The notes: a model not told the origin generated them from the sequence alone. Numbered from the stretch's first letter, positions 16,279-24,400 are shown. The stretch is DNA of 64,000 nucleotides from Arenivirga flava (GCF_030161575.1 NZ_BSUL01000001.1:2461809-2525808), one strand, 5' to 3'. Numbers and translations: made by a program.

Positions 16279-17236
16279 TGTAGTTCCCAGTGAGGTTGTG
16301 AACGCGGTCGGCGGGCGTGAGCCCGCCGATCCCGGTGTGGGGCCGGTGGTGGTTGTAGTGGTGGATCCAGTCGACGTAGGTCGCTGAGCGGGCTTCGTCG
16401 GTGGAGTAGAGCCGTTCGTAGGCCCACTCGGTCGCGAGGGTGCGGTTGAAGCGCTCGACCTTCCCGTTCGTCTGTGGCCGATAGGGGCGGGTGCGTCGAT
16501 GCTTGACGTCGCCGAGCGCCGTCGCGAAGACGCGGGAGCGGTAGCAAGAGCCGTTATCGGTCATCACCGCGCTGACGGTGAAGCCCGCGGTCTCGAAGAA
16601 CGCCCGCGCCCGCAACCAGAACCCGGCCGCGGTCTCCTTGCGCTCGTCCGTGTGCTGCTCGGAGTAGACCAACCTCGAGTAGCTGTCGATCGCGTGATGC
16701 AGGAACGCGTAACCCCGGCCCCGCTTCTTGTTGTGCCGGTTCCCGACCGTGCGGCCGAGCATCCGGTGCCCGCCGCCGTCAGGGATGCGCCCGAGCTTCT
16801 TGATATCGATGTGGACCAGCTCGCCCGGCCGGGTCGCCTCCATCCGGACCGGGGCAGCCTTGCGAACGGGGAGCCCGGTGGCCTGATCGAGATGCACCAG
16901 GCGTGGCATCCGGTAGCGGGCCAGGACCCGCTCGACCGTGGAGCGCGGGATGCGCAAGTGGTAGCCGATGCGGTGCGGACCCCAACGGCGGGTGAACCTC
17001 AGCGCGACGATCCGCCGCTCCCGCCGCCGCGTCGTCCGCGATGGCGAACGATGCGGCGTTGAGGACCGGTCCGTCATCGCCTGCCCGGCCCGGAACCGGG
17101 CAGCCCAACGCGACGCGGTCGCGGGCGAGCACTGAAACCGCTCCGCAGCACGGCGCACCGACCAGCCCTCCTCGACGATCAACCGGGCAAGACGAGTCCT
17201 GCCCTCCGGGGTGAATGGCGCGTTAGCGTGGGTCAC
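16274..17236 (-). CDS. IS481-family transposase
   Basis: DDE transposase of 320 residues. The N-terminal helix-turn-helix region (EEGWSVRRAAERFQCSPATA) is followed by an integrase core: HIDIKKLGRIPDGGG holds the first Asp, VMTDNGSCYRS the second, and RPYRPQTNGKVERFNRTL the catalytic Glu; YNHHRPHTGIGGLTP ends the domain, as usual for IS481/IS3-type enzymes. The stop codon TAG (16274-16276) lies outside the inverted repeat and is supplied by the CTAG of the target duplication. No frameshift is present, so it may be active. Confidence 0.92.
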   Translation of the reverse strand: MTHANAPFTPEGRTRLARLIVEEGWSVRRAAERFQCSPATASRWAARFRAGQAMTDRSSTPHRSPSRTTRRRERRIVALRFTRRWGPHRIGYHLRIPRSTVERVLARYRMPRLVHLDQATGLPVRKAAPVRMEATRPGELVHIDIKKLGRIPDGGGHRMLGRTVGNRHNKKRGRGYAFLHHAIDSYSRLVYSEQHTDERKETAAGFWLRARAFFETAGFTVSAVMTDNGSCYRSRVFATALGDVKHRRTRPYRPQTNGKVERFNRTLATEWAYERLYSTDEARSATYVDWIHHYNHHRPHTGIGGLTPADRVHNLTGNYS

Positions 17237-17332
17237 GAAGGCCTCCGTGGATGGTGATGTGTGTCGTAACTCACATCGTCCCGGAGGCCTTCGCTAACGC
17301 CCCCAACGTTCACAACCTCCCAAGGAAGTACA
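16279..17332 (-). mobile_element. IS481-family insertion sequence, complete
   Basis: A 1,054-bp element whose ends are imperfect inverted repeats: TGTAGTTCCCAGTGAGGTTG on the left, and on the right, read inward, TGTACTTCCTTGGGAGGTTG; both continue with TGAACG. It is bounded by 6-bp GCTAGC duplications, carries one transposase gene and appears intact. It lies between genes, so it interrupts nothing recognisable. Confidence 0.88.
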
Positions 17333-17338
17333 GCTAGC
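17333..17338. repeat. Target-site duplication GCTAGC, right
   Basis: Second copy of the 6-bp duplication flanking the IS481-type element. Confidence 0.75.
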
Positions 17339-17340
17339 CC

Positions 17341-17440
17341 CGTGCGATTCGGAGGAGATCACCGTCGCCGCAACCGGCGCAACCGTGCGGCTGCGCTCGA
17401 CGTCGCTGCCGAGGGCGGCCGATCTCCTCCGAATCGCACG
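17341..17440. repeat. Palindromic element with 20-bp perfect arms
   Basis: CGTGCGATTCGGAGGAGATC (17341-17360) is repeated inverted and perfectly at 17421-17440, with a 60-bp GC-rich spacer. It starts 3 bp beyond the IS duplication. It is too long and widely spaced for an ordinary terminator; a mobile miniature palindrome (REP/MITE-like) is likely. Confidence 0.75.
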
Positions 17441-17501
17441 GCGGATGGGCCGGACGAGTCGCACAGCGGGCGGGGCCCGGCGAACCCGGCGTGCCGGAGG
17501 C

Positions 17502-18173
17502 TCAGCTCTGCAGTCCGGCGAACCGCTCGATGTCGTGCGAGTTGCCGCTCACGATGATGAGGTCGTGGTTCGAGATCACCGTCTCGGGCGTGGCGTAGGT
17601 GAACTCCTTGCCGGGGCTCTTCACGCCGACCACGGTCAGCCGGTGCTTCGTGCGGATGCCGGAGTCGTTCAGGCTCATGCCGCGGATCGCCTTCGGCGGG
17701 TACATCTTGACGATGGCGAAGTCGTCGTCGAACTCGATGAAGTCGAGCATCCGCCCGCTGACGAGGTGGGCGACGCGCTCCCCGGCCTCGGCCTCGGGGT
17801 AGATCACGTGGTTCGCGCCGATGCGCGCGAGGATCTTGCCGTGCGACTGGCTGATGGCCTTCGCCCAGATCTGCGGGATCTTCAGATCGACGAGGTTCGC
17901 CGTGATGAGCACGCTCGCCTCGATCGAGGAACCCACGGCGACGACCGCGATGGAGAAGTCCTGCGCGCCGATCTGGCGCAGCGCGTCGATGTTGCGCGCA
18001 TCCGCCTGCACCGTGTGGGTGACCCGCTCTGCCCACTTCTGCACCAGGCCGGCGTCCGTGTCGACGGCGAGCACGTCGCGGTCGAGCCGTTCGAGCTGGC
18101 CGGCCGTGGCGGCGCCGAAACGGCCGAGACCGATGATGAGCACGGGTGCGTCGTGCGCGATGCGTTCAACCAA
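17502..18173 (-). CDS. TrkA-type potassium uptake regulatory subunit
   Basis: Cytosolic gating subunit of a Trk/Ktr potassium channel, 223 residues. An RCK N-domain (VLIIGLGRFGAATAGQLERL with the GxGxxG motif and the acidic nucleotide-binding VDTD at the end of the second strand, then VVAVGSSIEASVL) is followed by an RCK C-domain (residues about 140-220, ending VSGNSHDIERF). Its start overlaps the TrkH stop by 8 bp, so the two are one operon. Confidence 0.92.
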   Translation of the reverse strand: MVERIAHDAPVLIIGLGRFGAATAGQLERLDRDVLAVDTDAGLVQKWAERVTHTVQADARNIDALRQIGAQDFSIAVVAVGSSIEASVLITANLVDLKIPQIWAKAISQSHGKILARIGANHVIYPEAEAGERVAHLVSGRMLDFIEFDDDFAIVKMYPPKAIRGMSLNDSGIRTKHRLTVVGVKSPGKEFTYATPETVISNHDLIIVSGNSHDIERFAGLQS

Positions 18174-19616
18174 CGAGGGGCCTCTCTTCGGCGCGTCGGA
18201 ACAGCTGGGCGCGCTGGCTCGCGGCCAGGGCGGCCGCCAGCGTCACGGTACCAACGCGGCCCGCCCACATGGTGGCCGCGAGGATGTACTTGCCCGAGTC
18301 GGGCAGGGATTCGGTGAGGCCCGTCGAGAGCCCCGAGGTCGCGAACGCCGAGATCACGTCGAAGAGCACGAAGTCGAGCGGCTCCTTCGTGATGTGCAGG
18401 ATGGCGACGGTCGAGGTCGCCACGATCGTGGCCCCCACAGCACGACGCTGACCGCCAAGCGCAGCACGTCGTTGGGGATGCGCCGGTCGAAGGCCTGCAT
18501 GTCGTGATCGCCGCGGGCCTCGGCGAAGGCCGCGATGAAGAGGATGGCCAGGGTCGTCACCTTGATGCCGCCGGCCGTCGAGGCGGAGCCGCCGCCGACG
18601 AACATGAGCATGTCCATGATGAGCAGGCTCGACCCGTTCATCTCGTGGATGTCGACCGTCGAGAAGCCGCCCGAGCGGGTCATGATCGACAGGAACGTGC
18701 CCGTGATCGGCCGGAACCATCCGTCCTGGGCACCCAGCGTCGCGCCGTTCGACCACTCGAGCACCGTGATGGCGAGCGCGCCCAGCACGATCAGGATCGA
18801 CGTGGTCACCAGCGTGAGCTTGACGTGCAGGGCGAGGCGCCCGCGCTGCTTCGCGTAGCGCGCCAGCGCGAAGATGACCGGGAAGCCGACGCTGCCGAGG
18901 AAGACGCCCAGCGAGATGACGCCGAGCACGTAGGGGTCGTCGGCGAAGATCGCCATGCCCTCGGCGTTCGGGGTGAAGCCCGTGTTCGTGAAGGCGGAGG
19001 CGGCGAAGTAGAAGGACTGCCAGACGGCCGTCCACGGGTCGAAGCCCTCGAGCAGCATCGCGGGGATGAGCAGCAGCGTCAGCGTGCCCTCGATGATGAG
19101 CGTGCCGATCGCGACGGTCGAGAGCAGCCCGCCGATCTCGCCGAGCTTCAGCGCCTGGCTCTCGGCGACGGGCCGGTGCACGCGCATGGGGGAGTTGTCG
19201 CCGACCGCGAGCAGCTTCTGCCGCAGGCCGAGCCGCTTGGCGACGATGAGGCCCATGATGCTCGCCAACGTGAGCACGCCGATGCCGCCGACCTGCAGGG
19301 CGACGAGGATGACGACGTTGCCGAAGGTGGTCCAGTGGGTCGCCATGTCGACGACCGTCAGGCCGGTGACGCAGATGGCGGAGACCGCGGTGAAGAGCGC
19401 GTCGACGAAGGGCGTCCATCCGCTCTCCCCGTTCACCCGCGACGAGACGGGCAGCCAGAGCAGCAGCGTGAAGATGAGGATGAGGGCGGTGAAGATGCCG
19501 ATCGCGAAGCGCGCCGGACGATGCGCGGCGAAGTCCTCGACGGCCTCGCTGATGCGGGCGGCGAGCGGGCGATCGCTCGGTGCGCGATGCGCGGTGCCTC
19601 GACGCCGTGCTGCCAT
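18166..19616 (-). CDS. TrkH-type potassium channel subunit (frameshifted)
   Basis: Potassium translocation subunit of the Trk/Ktr/HKT superfamily, 483 residues after correction, with four pore repeats. Filter-type loops are visible: TAVSAICVTGLTVVD, AASAFTNTGFTPN, TRSGGFSTVD, and FATSGLSTGLTESLP, the last in the other frame. The frame breaks after LAVSVVLWG, where one G is missing from the five-base run at 18432-18436; family sequence resumes as ATIVATSTVAILHITKEPLD. ATG 19616 has a GGAG site. Paired with TrkA downstream. Confidence 0.88.
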
Positions 19617-19697
19617 TCGGACGACTTCTCCTGCGAGAACGGGGATCGGCCGGATTCGGCGCGACGAGTCGTCATGGTACTCCCCGAGGGGCGTCGC

Positions 19698-19703
19698 TAC
19701 CCT
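19698..19703 (+). promoter_or_regulatory. -10 box of the ArsR-like gene (leaderless)
   Basis: TACCCT lies 6 nt before ATG 19710. Confidence 0.55.
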
Positions 19704-19709
19704 TGCTGC

Positions 19710-20288
19710 ATGGCCGACATCTTCGACATCATCGCCGACGCGAACCGTCGTGCGATCCTCGAGTTCCTGCTGCAGGCGAGCGGACCCGGCGGCAACGGCG
19801 AGGCGACGGCGCCCGAGCTGGTCGCCTTCCTCGGCCTCAGCACGCAGTCGGTGAACCGCCAGCTCGGCATCCTCGTCGCCGGCGAGGTCGTCCAGGTGGA
19901 CGGCGAGGGCACCGACCGCGTCTACCGTCTCGTGCCGGAGGGCCTCGACGGGCTGGGGGAGTGGGTCGAACCGTTCCTCGAGGCGTCGCTCACCGGCCTC
20001 GCGCACCAGCAGGAGTCCGCGGCCTTCACCGCCTGGGCCGGGGAGAGCCTCCCCGACCCTCTGCGCCGTGCCGCCGAGCGTCTGCCCGAGCCCGCCGAGG
20101 TCGGCAGCGCGCTGGGGCGTGCGCTGGCGGAGGCGAACTCGCGCGTCGTCGAGCCGGTGCTGCACCGCGTGGAGCCGGTCGCGGGCAGGGTCGCCGAGTC
20201 GGTGGAGCCCCTGGTGGAGCGGGTCGCGGAGCGCGTCGAGCCGGTCGTCGAGCGCCTCAAGGAGCGCATCAACCGCCGCCGCGACTGA
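19710..20288 (+). CDS. ArsR-like winged-helix regulator with helical repeat tail
   Basis: 192-residue protein. Residues 1-75 form an ArsR/SmtB-like winged helix (IFDIIADANRRAILEFLLQA, then LSTQSVNRQLGILVAGEVVQ and YRLVPEGLDGL). No metal-binding cysteine cluster is visible. The C-terminal 45 residues are an amphipathic helix with a roughly 11-residue period (VEPVAGRVAESVEPLVERVA and onward), which looks like an oligomerisation or membrane-surface helix. Divergent from trkH, so it may regulate potassium uptake, but this is inference. Confidence 0.75.
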   Translation: MADIFDIIADANRRAILEFLLQASGPGGNGEATAPELVAFLGLSTQSVNRQLGILVAGEVVQVDGEGTDRVYRLVPEGLDGLGEWVEPFLEASLTGLAHQQESAAFTAWAGESLPDPLRRAAERLPEPAEVGSALGRALAEANSRVVEPVLHRVEPVAGRVAESVEPLVERVAERVEPVVERLKERINRRRD

Positions 20289-20317
20289 CGCCCGGCGAGG
20301 GCGCGGCTGCGATGGGC

Positions 20318-20323
20318 TAGACT
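20318..20323 (+). promoter_or_regulatory. Candidate -10 box of the bS22 gene
   Basis: TAGACT, about 70 nt before the bS22 start, is a plausible -10 element; no good -35 box is visible. Confidence 0.4.
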
Positions 20324-20392
20324 GCCCCGAGGCATTCTCCGGGTCCGGCCCGGTTTCCGCCGGTCCGTCAGCCAGATCCAGTGAGGTTTTTC

Positions 20393-20491
20393 ATGGGTTC
20401 CGTCATCAAGAAGCGTCGCAAGCGCATGGCGAAGAAGAAGCACCGCAAGCTGCTTCGCAAGACTCGCCACCAGCGTCGCAACAAGAAGTAA
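20393..20491 (+). CDS. 30S ribosomal protein bS22 (AURKAIP1/COX24-like)
   Basis: Very short, very basic protein of 32 residues ([20 protein letters not shown]...). It matches the actinobacterial bS22 that binds the decoding region of the small ribosomal subunit and shares the AURKAIP1/COX24 C-terminal domain. GTGAGGT upstream of the ATG is the ribosome site. It is a stand-alone gene followed by its own terminator, as expected for a strongly expressed ribosomal protein. Too short for many gene finders. Confidence 0.92.
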   Translation: MGSVIKKRRKRMAKKKHRKLLRKTRHQRRNKK

Positions 20492-20513
20492 GCACTTCTT
20501 CCGCGAACGATCG

Positions 20514-20546
20514 AAGCGCCGCCGCCCTCGGGTGCGGCGCTTTCTT
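20514..20546 (+). terminator. Rho-independent terminator of the bS22 gene
   Basis: AAGCGCCGC (20514-20522) pairs with GCGGCGCTT (20534-20542), followed by TCTT: a short T-rich tail, rare in this GC-rich window. Confidence 0.8.
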
Positions 20547-20606
20547 CGTGCCCGGATGCGCATCCGCTCGTGTTCCGCGCCCGACTCCGCTGCTCCGCTG
20601 CTCCGA

Positions 20607-20690
20607 TGCCGAATGCAGTGGATGGCCCGGTTCCGGGTCCACCGCGCCCCGAGCTGACGGCGAGGCTGCCGAGAAGCACTGCATTCGGCA
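20607..20690. repeat. Palindromic element with 14-bp perfect arms
   Basis: TGCCGAATGCAGTG (20607-20620) recurs inverted as CACTGCATTCGGCA (20677-20690), with a 56-bp spacer in the gap between bS22 and the HAD gene. Architecture resembles the other intergenic palindromes in the window; sequence does not. Confidence 0.65.
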
Positions 20691-20716
20691 CGGGGGCGGG
20701 CGAGCGGATGCGGGCT

Positions 20717-21520
20717 TCAGGCTCCGCGGGAGGCGCGGCGGGCGGACGCGGAGACGCGGGGCAGGCGGCCGTGCACCCGGGTGTGCTCGCGCACGCGGCG
20801 CTTCGCGGCCCGGACGCTGTCGCGGGCGAAGGTGAGCGCGTCCCAGCCGCGCGACCGGGCCGTCGCGGCGAGCTGCGCATCCGGGTTCACGACCACGCGG
20901 TTGCCGACCGCCTCGAGCAGCGGCAGGTCGTTGATCGAGTCGGAGTAGGCCCAGCACTCGTCGAGGTCGGCGCCGAGGCGCTCGATCATCTCGCGGGCCA
21001 TGAGGCCCTTGCGGGCGCCGTGCAGCGGCGGCTCCAGGAGGCGGCCGGTGAAGCAGCCGTCCGCATCCGTCTCCACCATCGTGCCGAGCGCGCCGGAGAG
21101 GCCGAGCCGATCGGCGATGACCTGGGCGATGATCTGCGGGGTCGCGGTGATGAGCCAGACCTGATGGCCGCGTGCGAGGTGCTCCCTGGCGAGCTCCACG
21201 GTCTCGGGCCAGAGGCGGGGCAGGATGTCGCGATCGTAGATCTGCTCCGCCAGGCGCACGATGTCGGCCTGGCGGTGGCCGCGCACGATCTGCAGCGCGC
21301 GCTCCTTGACGCCGGCGAGGTGCCGCTGGTTCTCGCCGACGGCGAGGAAGCGGGCCTGGGTCCAGGCGAACATCATGAGGTCGCGCAGGCCCACGTGCCC
21401 CTGCCGCCAGGCGCCGCGGCCGATGTAGTAGGCGCTGGCGCCCCGCACCAGCGTGTTGTCGACGTCGAAGAACGCCACCACCGGCGCGGGCGCGAGGTCG
21501 TTCTCGTTCTCCGGGACCAT
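20717..21520 (-). CDS. HAD-IB family phosphatase (SerB-like)
   Basis: Haloacid-dehalogenase-superfamily hydrolase, subfamily IB, 267 residues. Motif I is FFDVDNTLV, motif II WLITATPQ, the conserved lysine lies in HGARKGLMAREMI, and motif IV is YSDSINDLPLL. The set is complete, so phosphatase activity is likely; in actinobacteria such proteins act on phosphoserine, lysophospholipid-type or other phosphoesters, and the substrate is unknown. TAGGAT lies 7 nt before ATG 21520 (leaderless). Confidence 0.88.
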   Translation of the reverse strand: MVPENENDLAPAPVVAFFDVDNTLVRGASAYYIGRGAWRQGHVGLRDLMMFAWTQARFLAVGENQRHLAGVKERALQIVRGHRQADIVRLAEQIYDRDILPRLWPETVELAREHLARGHQVWLITATPQIIAQVIADRLGLSGALGTMVETDADGCFTGRLLEPPLHGARKGLMAREMIERLGADLDECWAYSDSINDLPLLEAVGNRVVVNPDAQLAATARSRGWDALTFARDSVRAAKRRVREHTRVHGRLPRVSASARRASRGA

Positions 21521-21527
21521 TCCGGCA

Positions 21528-21533
21528 ATCCTA
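21528..21533 (-). promoter_or_regulatory. -10 box of the HAD gene (leaderless)
   Basis: TAGGAT (minus strand) lies 7 nt before ATG 21520. Confidence 0.5.
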
Positions 21534-21549
21534 CGCGCGCCAGGCGGCC

Positions 21550-21555
21550 TAGGCT
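21550..21555 (+). promoter_or_regulatory. -10 box of the glutaredoxin-like gene (leaderless)
   Basis: TAGGCT lies 6 nt before GTG 21562 and decides the start. Confidence 0.55.
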
Positions 21556-21561
21556 GGTCGG

Positions 21562-21840
21562 GTGCCCGCCGTCGACGTGACCCTCATCGGCAAGCCCGGC
21601 TGCCACCTCTGCGACGACGCCCGCGTGGTCGTGCAGGGCGTGCTCGCCGAGCTCGAGTCGGAGCCCGGAGCGCCCATCGCGCTGACCGAGCTGAACATGC
21701 TCGAGAGCGCCGAGCTGACCGCGGAGTACGCCGAGGACATCCCGGTCGTGCTGGTCGACGGCCGCGTGCACAGCAACTGGCGCGTCGACGCGGAACGGTT
21801 CCGCACGGTGCTCCGCTCGCGCAGGGAGGCGCTCGCATGA
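21562..21840 (+). CDS. Glutaredoxin-like thiol-disulfide protein
   Basis: 92-residue thioredoxin-fold protein of the glutaredoxin-like DUF836 group. TLIGKPGCHLCDDARV carries the CxxC motif (CHLC near residues 14-17), EDIPVVLVDG holds the conserved cis-proline, and the C-terminal helix follows. Likely a redox partner of unknown target. Overlaps the Dabb gene by an ATGA junction. Confidence 0.85.
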   Translation: MPAVDVTLIGKPGCHLCDDARVVVQGVLAELESEPGAPIALTELNMLESAELTAEYAEDIPVVLVDGRVHSNWRVDAERFRTVLRSRREALA

Positions 21841-22139
21841 CGATCACCCACATCGTGCTCTGGAAGCTCGGCGGAGAGATCTCGGAGCAGCGCGACGCGG
21901 ACTTCGAGGGCATCCGGCAGAAGCTCGAGGCGCTGAACGGCGTCGTGCCGTCGCTGCGCTCGCTGAAGGTGCGCCGCAACCTCGCGTACCCCGACGGGAA
22001 CCACGACGTCGCCCTGTTCTCGGAGTTCGACGACGTCGCCGGCCTCGAGGCCTACCAGGTGCATCCCGCCCACGTGGAGGCCGCCGGCTACGTGCGCGAG
22101 CGCGTGCACTCGCGCGCCGCGGCCGACTTCACGCTGTAG
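21837..22139 (+). CDS. Dabb-domain (stress-responsive A/B barrel) protein
   Basis: 100-residue ferredoxin-like dimeric alpha/beta barrel protein: MTITHIVLWKL at the start, LRSLKVRRNL in the middle, DVALFSEFDDVAGLEAYQVH and HPAHVEAAGYVRERV at the end are typical Dabb features. The biochemical role of the stand-alone bacterial members is unknown. Translationally coupled to the glutaredoxin-like gene. Confidence 0.88.
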   Translation: MTITHIVLWKLGGEISEQRDADFEGIRQKLEALNGVVPSLRSLKVRRNLAYPDGNHDVALFSEFDDVAGLEAYQVHPAHVEAAGYVRERVHSRAAADFTL

Positions 22140-22338
22140 CGGCGGCGGCGGCGGCGGCGGCGGCGGCTGCGGCTGCGGTGGCGGCTGCTGCGACGGTGGC
22201 GGCTCGGTGCGACGGCGGCTCGGCTCGATGCGGCTGCGGCTCGGAGCGGCGGCGGCCGATTCGCGCGAGACCGCCGCTGCCGATCTGGGGCAGCCGATCG
22301 CATCCGCTCACCCGCTCATCCGCCCACCCGCGCATCCT

Positions 22339-22450
22339 CCCTTTCGCCGAACGACGGAGTCTCGGCGTCGACTGGCGGCCTCCGCAAGCCTGGGGGCTTG
22401 ATCTGTCCGGAGGGCCGGGGGTTCGAGACGCGGATCTCCGTCGTTTCGGC
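22339..22450. repeat. 111-bp palindromic repeat, copy 1
   Basis: Starts with CCCTTTCGCCGAACGACGGA and ends with ATCTCCGTCGTTTCGGC. The ends are imperfect inverted repeats (GCCGAACGACGGAG against GCCGAAACGACGGAG). A second direct copy begins at 22583; the first ~50 bp of the two copies differ at one position, while the right parts diverge. Confidence 0.75.
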
Positions 22451-22582
22451 ACGGGGCCGTTCAGCAGCTGCCGCCGGGGCAGCTACCGCCGGGCTCCAGT
22501 TCGGGCCACCAGGCTCGGCTTCTCGGCCGCAGGAACGACGCGAGCGGATGTGCGGAGCCCGGCCCTTTCATCCGCTCGTCCG

Positions 22583-22693
22583 CCCTTTCGCCGAACGACG
22601 GAGTCTCGGCGTTGACTGGCGGCCTCCGCAAGCCCCAGGACTTGATCCGGTCGAGGATTCGCGACTTCGCAGCGTAGATCTCCGTCGTTTGGG
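22583..22693. repeat. 111-bp palindromic repeat, copy 2
   Basis: Direct repeat of 22339-22450, offset by 244 bp, with the same terminal inverted sequences around ACGACGGAG and CTCCGTCGT. Its right end merges into three tandem GGGAACA units. Confidence 0.75.
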
Positions 22694-22711
22694 AACAGGG
22701 AACAGGGAACA
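22691..22711. repeat. Triple GGGAACA microrepeat
   Basis: Three exact tandem copies of the 7-mer GGGAACA, 20 bp from the end of the AGPS-like gene. Confidence 0.8.
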
Positions 22712-22730
22712 GCGAGCGTCGCGTCCGCGA

Positions 22731-24400
22731 TCAGCCCAGGATCTTGCCGGGGTTGAGGATGCGGTACGGATCGGCGCTCTCGAAGAGGCCGCGCATGAGC
22801 GCGACGCCCTCGGGGGAGATGTCCTGCTCCATCCACGGCGCGTGCTCGACCCCCACCGCGTGGTGGTGGCTGAGCGTGCCGTCGTGATCGATGAAGGCCT
22901 GCTGGATGGCCGACTTGACCACGTCGTACTCGGCGAAGGGATCGTCGCCGGTCACGAAGGCGAAGGTGAAGTAGAGGCACGCGCCCGCGTGGTACGAGTG
23001 CGAGAGGTGGCACATGATCCACCCCTTGCGGCCGAGCGAGGCGTACGCGCCCTCGGCGGCGGCGATCACGCCGTCGTAGAGGCCCTGCAGCTTCGACCAG
23101 GGGGCCGCGGTCTCCGACACGTCGGCGGCGGCGCCGCGGTCGAGCAGGAAGTCGCGGATGTAGGGCGTGTCGAACTTCTTCTGGTCGTACAGGGCGCCCG
23201 GGCCGGTGCCCACGCCGAGGCCGCCGTGCTGGCGCACGATCCGCCCGACGATCCGCTTCTGGTACGCCACGTGCGAGGCCGAGCCCTCGAAGCCGATGAA
23301 GGAGAGCGCGAGCTCCTCCAGGTTCCAGCCGCGCTTCTCGAGCACGGTCATGAGGCCCTTGGTGACGACCGAGGAGAGGCCCTTCGAGGCCTTGCGGGTT
23401 GCGAGGAGAAGCCCGACTCGCGGGCGTCGCTGACGCGCGTGATGGAGGGCTTCGCATCCGACTCGTTGATCGCCTGCATCGCCTTCAGGCCGGCCGAGAA
23501 GCTGGGGAAGAAGTACGCCTGCACCTCGCGCTGCGCCGGCTTGCGGTGCACCTGCACGGTGACCTCGGTGATGACGCCGAGGCGGCCCTCGCTGCCGATG
23601 ATCATCTCGCGCACGCTCGGGCCGGTGCTCGTGGAGGGGAGCGGCCGCAGCACGACGACGCCCTCGGGGCGCACCATGCGCAGGCCGCGGGCGATGTCGG
23701 CGATGTCGCCGTACTTGTCGCTCTGCATGCCCGACGACCGGGTGGCGACCCAGCCGCCGAGCGTGGAGTGGGTGAAGGAGTCGGGGAAGTGCCCGAGGGT
23801 CCACCCGCGCGCGTTCAGCTGCGCCTCGAGGTCGGGGCCCTGGGCGCCGGCCTGGATGCGGGCGAGACCCGAGTCCTCGTCGAGGTCGACGACGAGCCGC
23901 AGGCGGCCCATGTCGAGGCTGATGATGACGCGGGGCTCGTCGGGCTGAGGCTCGAGGCTGCCGGCGATGTTGCTGCCGCCGCCGAAGGGGATCAGCACCC
24001 AGCCCTTCTTCGCGGCGAGGGCGACGACCGCGGCGACCTCGTCCTCGTCGGCCGGGTAGACGACCGCGTCGGGCACGCGCGGCAGGACGCCGGCGCGGAT
24101 GCGCATGAGGTCGCGGATGCTCTTGCCGTAGGTGTGCACGACGCGCGCTTCGTCGTCCACGACGACCCGCGCCTCGCCCACGACGGCGGCGAGCGCCTTG
24201 CGGATGGGCGCGAGCGCCTTGGTGCGCGGCACCTTCAGGTCGGAGAGCTCGGGCGGCGAGCCGGCCGGCTGCGAGAGGTCCAGGCCGACGGCCTTGCGCA
24301 CGAAGGGCGCGAAGTTGGGCTTGTCGTCGTGGTGGAAGGCGACGCCCTCGACACCCCAGCCCCACCACTTCATGTGCTTGACGTTCTCGACGTCGGTCAT
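22731..24400 (-). CDS. Alkyl-DHAP synthase-like FAD oxidase (AGPS family, frameshifted)
   Basis: FAD enzyme of about 556 residues after correction, closely resembling alkyldihydroxyacetonephosphate synthase, which swaps the acyl chain of acyl-DHAP for a fatty alcohol to make the ether bond. AGPS-like hallmarks are HMKWWGWG at the N-terminus, the PCMH-type FAD domain (VVYPADEDEVAAVV, IPFGGGSNIAG), FTHSTLGGWVATRSSGMQSD, IIGSEGRLGVITEVTV, AAPWSKLQGLYD, HAGACLYFTFAF and the catalytic-type HHH triplet at about residues 512-514. Plain glycolate/lactate oxidases lack this combination. The frame breaks near base 23408 (one base short between ARESGF and LATRKASKGL). ATG 24400 overlaps the acyltransferase stop, so it ends a three-gene operon. 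Confidence 0.85.

Larger units (their letters stand above)
22140..22730. other. 590-bp gene-free repeat region
   Basis: No credible gene. It contains a run of about nine GGC/GCG triplets directly after the Dabb stop (22140-22167), a further GGCTGC/GGCTCG reiteration to about 22255, two copies of a 111-bp repeat, and a triple GGGAACA (22691-22711). Apparent reading frames here are artefacts of high GC. Confidence 0.7.

Noticed and set aside
18166-19616. TrkH as a true pseudogene
   Set aside because: Both sides of the break are perfectly family-like, the 8-bp overlap with TrkA is kept, and one missing G in a five-G run explains it.
22140-22255. GGC-triplet run as a coding extension of the Dabb protein
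   Set aside because: The Dabb frame ends in TAG right before it, and the protein already has full family length.
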